DNA of 64,000 bases, from NCBI RefSeq assembly GCF_008386315.1, contig NZ_CP043808.1:3356276-3420275 (forward strand). Direction: 5' to 3'. The notes under the pieces were generated by a model. The model saw only the letters and a program-made list of their open reading frames with translations, had not been told where the DNA came from and did not search any database. The DNA is from Serinicoccus marinus DSM 15273 (GTDB lineage: Bacteria > Actinomycetota > Actinomycetes > Actinomycetales > Dermatophilaceae). Below are positions 61,777 through 64,000 of the stretch, piece by piece. A program made the position numbers and the translations under genes. How positions within the stretch are numbered: position 1 is the stretch's first letter; the number at the start of each line of letters is the position of its first letter.

Positions 61777-62751
61777 TCAGCGCCTCTTGCTGCGCTTCTT
61801 GCTCTTGGGTTGGGTCCGCTGACCCGCCGTCCGGGCCTGCACCTGCGTGCGAGCCGCCTCGCGCTCGGCCATGAAGTTCGGGTTCTTCAGCTGGATCCCG
61901 GTGGCCGTCTTGCCCTTGCGCGCCATGCGGGCCTTGTACTTCTCCTCGGCCGGCGTGTTCGGCGCCGGCATGTTGCGGATGACGAAGAACTGCTGGCCCA
62001 TGGTCCACAGGTTGCTGACCGTCCAGTAGATGAGCAGCGCCACCGGGAAGTTGACGCCCGTCACGGCGAAGACGATAGGCAGCACGTAGATGAGGATCTG
62101 CTGCTGCCGCGCCATCGGGCTGTTGAGGGCCTCCGGCGACATGTTCTGGCGCATCAGCTGGTGGCTGGTGATGAACTGCGTCGCCGACATCACGAGGATC
62201 AGCACCAGGGACAGGATCTTCGCTGACAGGTCCTGGTCGTGCAGGAAGGTCGAGGTCAGCCCGGCCCCGAAGATCTCCGAGCCGGCCATCTTCGTCGCCA
62301 GCTCCCGGGTGAAGAGCCCGAGCGGCTCGACGTCGCCGCGACTCACCGTCTCCGCGGTGTTGAGCAACCGGAAGAGGGCGAAGAAGAACGGCATCTGGAT
62401 GAGGATGGGCAGGCAGGCACCGAAGGGGTTGGCACCCGCCTCGCGGTACAGCCCGAAGGTCTCCTCCTGGAAGGCCTTCTGGCTCGCCTGGTCCTTCTTG
62501 CCCTTGTACTTCGCCTGGATCTTCATCAGCTCGGGCTGCACGATCTGCAGCCGGCGCTGACTGCGGATCTGGCGGATCATGAGCGGCGTCAGCAGGGCCC
62601 TGAGGGTGACGACCAGCCCGACGATGGCGAGGACCCAGGTCCACCCGCTGGTGTCGGGCATACCGAACTGGGTGAGCAGCCACTCGAAGCCGACGAGGAT
62701 CGCGGAGTCGAACCAGATGAAGGGGAACAGGATGGTGTCGAAGAATCCCAT
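61777..62751 (-). CDS. yidC: Membrane protein insertase YidC (Oxa1 family)
   Basis: The 324-residue insertase from ATG 62751 (MGFFDTILFPFIWFDSAILV), with GAGGA upstream, has five membrane helices. The cytosolic loop is IRQIRSQRRLQIVQPELMKI. The helix 2 and 3 region contains ACLPILIQMPFFFALFRLLN, and QLMRQNMSPEALNSPMARQQ and FPVALLIYWTVSNLWTMGQQ follow. The basic tail (KSKKRSKRR) can touch ribosomes. It inserts membrane proteins alone or with Sec. The position between yidD and jag is standard. Confidence 0.97.
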   Translation of the reverse strand: MGFFDTILFPFIWFDSAILVGFEWLLTQFGMPDTSGWTWVLAIVGLVVTLRALLTPLMIRQIRSQRRLQIVQPELMKIQAKYKGKKDQASQKAFQEETFGLYREAGANPFGACLPILIQMPFFFALFRLLNTAETVSRGDVEPLGLFTRELATKMAGSEIFGAGLTSTFLHDQDLSAKILSLVLILVMSATQFITSHQLMRQNMSPEALNSPMARQQQILIYVLPIVFAVTGVNFPVALLIYWTVSNLWTMGQQFFVIRNMPAPNTPAEEKYKARMARKGKTATGIQLKNPNFMAEREAARTQVQARTAGQRTQPKSKKRSKRR

Positions 62752-62758
62752 GGGGTCC

Positions 62759-63136
62759 TCAGTCTCGGCGGGCGGCGGCGGTCTCGTCGCCCGGGGTGGT
62801 CGTCGGAGCGTGCTGCTCCACGGTCGGGTCCGTGCGGTCCCCGGCCCCTGAGCCGGGACGGGGCGGCACGTGGTCCACCCCGCCGGCCGCCCACGGGTGG
62901 CAGCGCAGGACACGGCGCACCGTCAACCACCCGCCCCGCAGGGGACCGTGGCGCTCCAGCGCGTTGACACCGTAGGCGGAGCAGGACGGGTAGTAACGGC
63001 AGACCGGGCCCAGCAACGGCGAGATCGTCCACTGGTAGAGCCGGATCATCCAGACCAGAGGACGAGCCAGGACGCTACGAGGTTCCCCCTCGCCCACGCC
63101 TCCCCGGTGGACGTCACGGAGCTGGGCCTCACTCAT
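62759..63136 (-). CDS. yidD: Membrane protein insertion efficiency factor YidD
   Basis: The 125-residue protein contains the YidD core [37 protein letters not shown] and [17 protein letters not shown]. It is a peripheral, amphipathic helper of YidC-mediated insertion. The C-terminal 35 residues are a low-complexity extension. It overlaps rnpA by 4 bases. Confidence 0.95.
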   Translation of the reverse strand: MSEAQLRDVHRGGVGEGEPRSVLARPLVWMIRLYQWTISPLLGPVCRYYPSCSAYGVNALERHGPLRGGWLTVRRVLRCHPWAAGGVDHVPPRPGSGAGDRTDPTVEQHAPTTTPGDETAAARRD

Positions 63137-63507
63137 ACGAGCCGCGGCAGCGCGCGCGCCAGCCCCTCGTCAAGCGCGGAGCCCAACTCGGTCGAGGTGG
63201 CCGATGCCGCCGGGGGCAGGGCCCGGACGACGAGGTCGGTTCCGCAGGGCATCGTGGCCAGTCGTGCGCCGACCAGCGCCCGCAGGCGCCGGGCGGTGCG
63301 GTTGCGGACCACGGCGTTGCCGACGGCCCGCGACACCACGAGGCCGACCCGCGGGCACCGGGTCGAGGCGTCGTCGGGGGCAGGGCAAGAGGCGTGCACC
63401 ACGAGCAGCGAGGTACCGGCTCGTCGCCGCCGACGCCCGTCGCCGCGGCCCCGCAGGACAGACCGGAAGTCCTGGCCCGAGGTCAGCCGGTGCCGGCGTG
63501 GCAGCAT
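63133..63507 (-). CDS. rnpA: Ribonuclease P protein component
   Basis: The 124-residue basic protein starts [20 protein letters not shown] and carries the RNR motif [20 protein letters not shown]. With RNase P RNA it removes 5' leaders of tRNA precursors. It lies 28 bp after rpmH and overlaps yidD. Confidence 0.96.
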   Translation of the reverse strand: MLPRRHRLTSGQDFRSVLRGRGDGRRRRRAGTSLLVVHASCPAPDDASTRCPRVGLVVSRAVGNAVVRNRTARRLRALVGARLATMPCGTDLVVRALPPAASATSTELGSALDEGLARALPRLV

Positions 63508-63535
63508 CGCCGTCGGAGGGAACGCTGCTGCGGAC

Positions 63536-63673
63536 TCAGGCGGACAGGGCGGAACGGCCCTTGCGCCGGCGAGCGGCGAGGATGCTGCGGCCGGCGCGGG
63601 TCCGCATCCGCAGACGGAAACCGTGCTTCTTGGCGCGGCGGCGGTTGTTCGGCTGGAAGGTGCGCTTGCTCAT
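63536..63673 (-). CDS. rpmH: 50S ribosomal protein L34
   Basis: The 45-residue very basic protein reads [20 protein letters not shown] at its start and ends [12 protein letters not shown]34 is part of the large subunit. It is the first gene of the leftward operon rpmH-rnpA-yidD-yidC-jag-rsmG and marks the oriC side; dnaA normally lies just beyond it on the other strand. Confidence 0.98.
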   Translation of the reverse strand: MSKRTFQPNNRRRAKKHGFRLRMRTRAGRSILAARRRKGRSALSA

Positions 63674-64000
63674 CGCTGCTCCGGTGGTGGTGGTGACGTA
63701 CGGGTCGGTGCGCCGGCTCGGCCGCCAACGGAGGCCCGTCATCTGCCGCGTCGGGACCACGGGGGTCGAGCCTCGGTCGGGTGATGCACGGGCAGGCGAA
63801 AGCGGCCGCACGGACTGCTCAACGGTACGGGAGCCGGTCCGTACCGGTCAAACGCGCCGCCGTCCAGCGGCCGAGACACCCGAACCGGGCATCCTCACGC
63901 ATCCGACCAGCACCTTCGCGCACGACACGCCGAGCGGTGCAGATCAGTCGTCCGCGGGCACTTGCGGGTCGCGGGCCGCGCTTGTTAGCGTCGGCGCTTC
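63674..64000. other. Noncoding leader of rpmH and start of the dnaA-rpmH intergenic region
   Basis: No gene is supported in these 327 bases. The rpmH promoter must lie here, but I see no clear -10/-35 pair. No perfect DnaA box is visible, so the origin boxes probably start beyond the window. Confidence 0.6.

Noticed and set aside
61718..62683. Extension of jag to a 520-residue protein
   Set aside because: The extra part lies in another frame of yidC and lacks any domain; the Jag start at 61717 is well placed.

Overview
The window is about 64 kb of very high-GC DNA with strong G/C third-position codon use, many GTG starts and many 4-base ATGA/GTGA gene overlaps. The gene order is the actinobacterial origin neighbourhood: dnaB-rplI-rpsR-ssb-rpsF, then ino1 / class A PBP / Rv0051-like membrane gene, then pcnA, NUDIX, DUF6049, murJ-pseudokinase, sigM, trxBA, parAB, rsmG-jag-yidC-yidD-rnpA-rpmH. 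The order resembles that recalled for Streptomyces. My inference is a Micrococcales (Intrasporangiaceae-like) actinobacterium. oriC and dnaA should lie just beyond the right edge.

Layout. 1-4.6 kb holds stress or accessory genes: a thioredoxin-reductase-like flavoprotein divergent from an XRE-cupin regulator, a frameshifted CPBP protease, and a NarL-type two-component pair next to a 33-bp palindrome. 4.6-12.6 kb holds the leftward dnaB, which carries a 323-residue intein at the RESG/SIEQ site, and the rpsF-ssb-rpsR-rplI cluster. Between them lie a CIRCE-controlled hsp20, a MATE exporter, a DUF559-type gene and an array of 38-bp palindromic repeats. 12.9-39.2 kb is a large cell-surface polysaccharide locus lying between rpsF and ino1. 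39.2-48.3 kb holds ino1, the PBP, a polytopic membrane protein, a second OafA-type acyltransferase, a small two-TM protein and pcnA. 48.4-63.7 kb is the conserved envelope, redox, segregation and RNA-processing block.

How the genes work together. In the surface locus, Ugd makes UDP-glucuronate, while WecB and WecC convert UDP-GlcNAc to UDP-ManNAcA. Several large glycosyltransferases would assemble the polymer, and a Wzm/Wzt-type ABC transporter would export it. A TupA-like ATP-grasp protein, an asparagine-synthetase-like protein with a duplicated N-terminal-type module and no N-terminal Cys, and O-acyltransferases could decorate it. Together they suggest a teichuronic-acid or teichuronopeptide-like wall polymer carrying amide and acyl groups. 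The right-hand block couples lipid II flipping (MurJ), an ECF sigma factor with its putative anti-sigma, a thioredoxin system behind a SigR/SigH-type promoter, and chromosome segregation with parS-like sites inside parA and parB.

Caution. At least six genes are split by single-base frameshifts (CPBP protease, histidine kinase, hsp20, wzm/wzt junction, a glycosyltransferase, ino1). Several are conserved genes and several shifts lie in or near G/C runs, so base-calling errors are a serious alternative to true gene decay.
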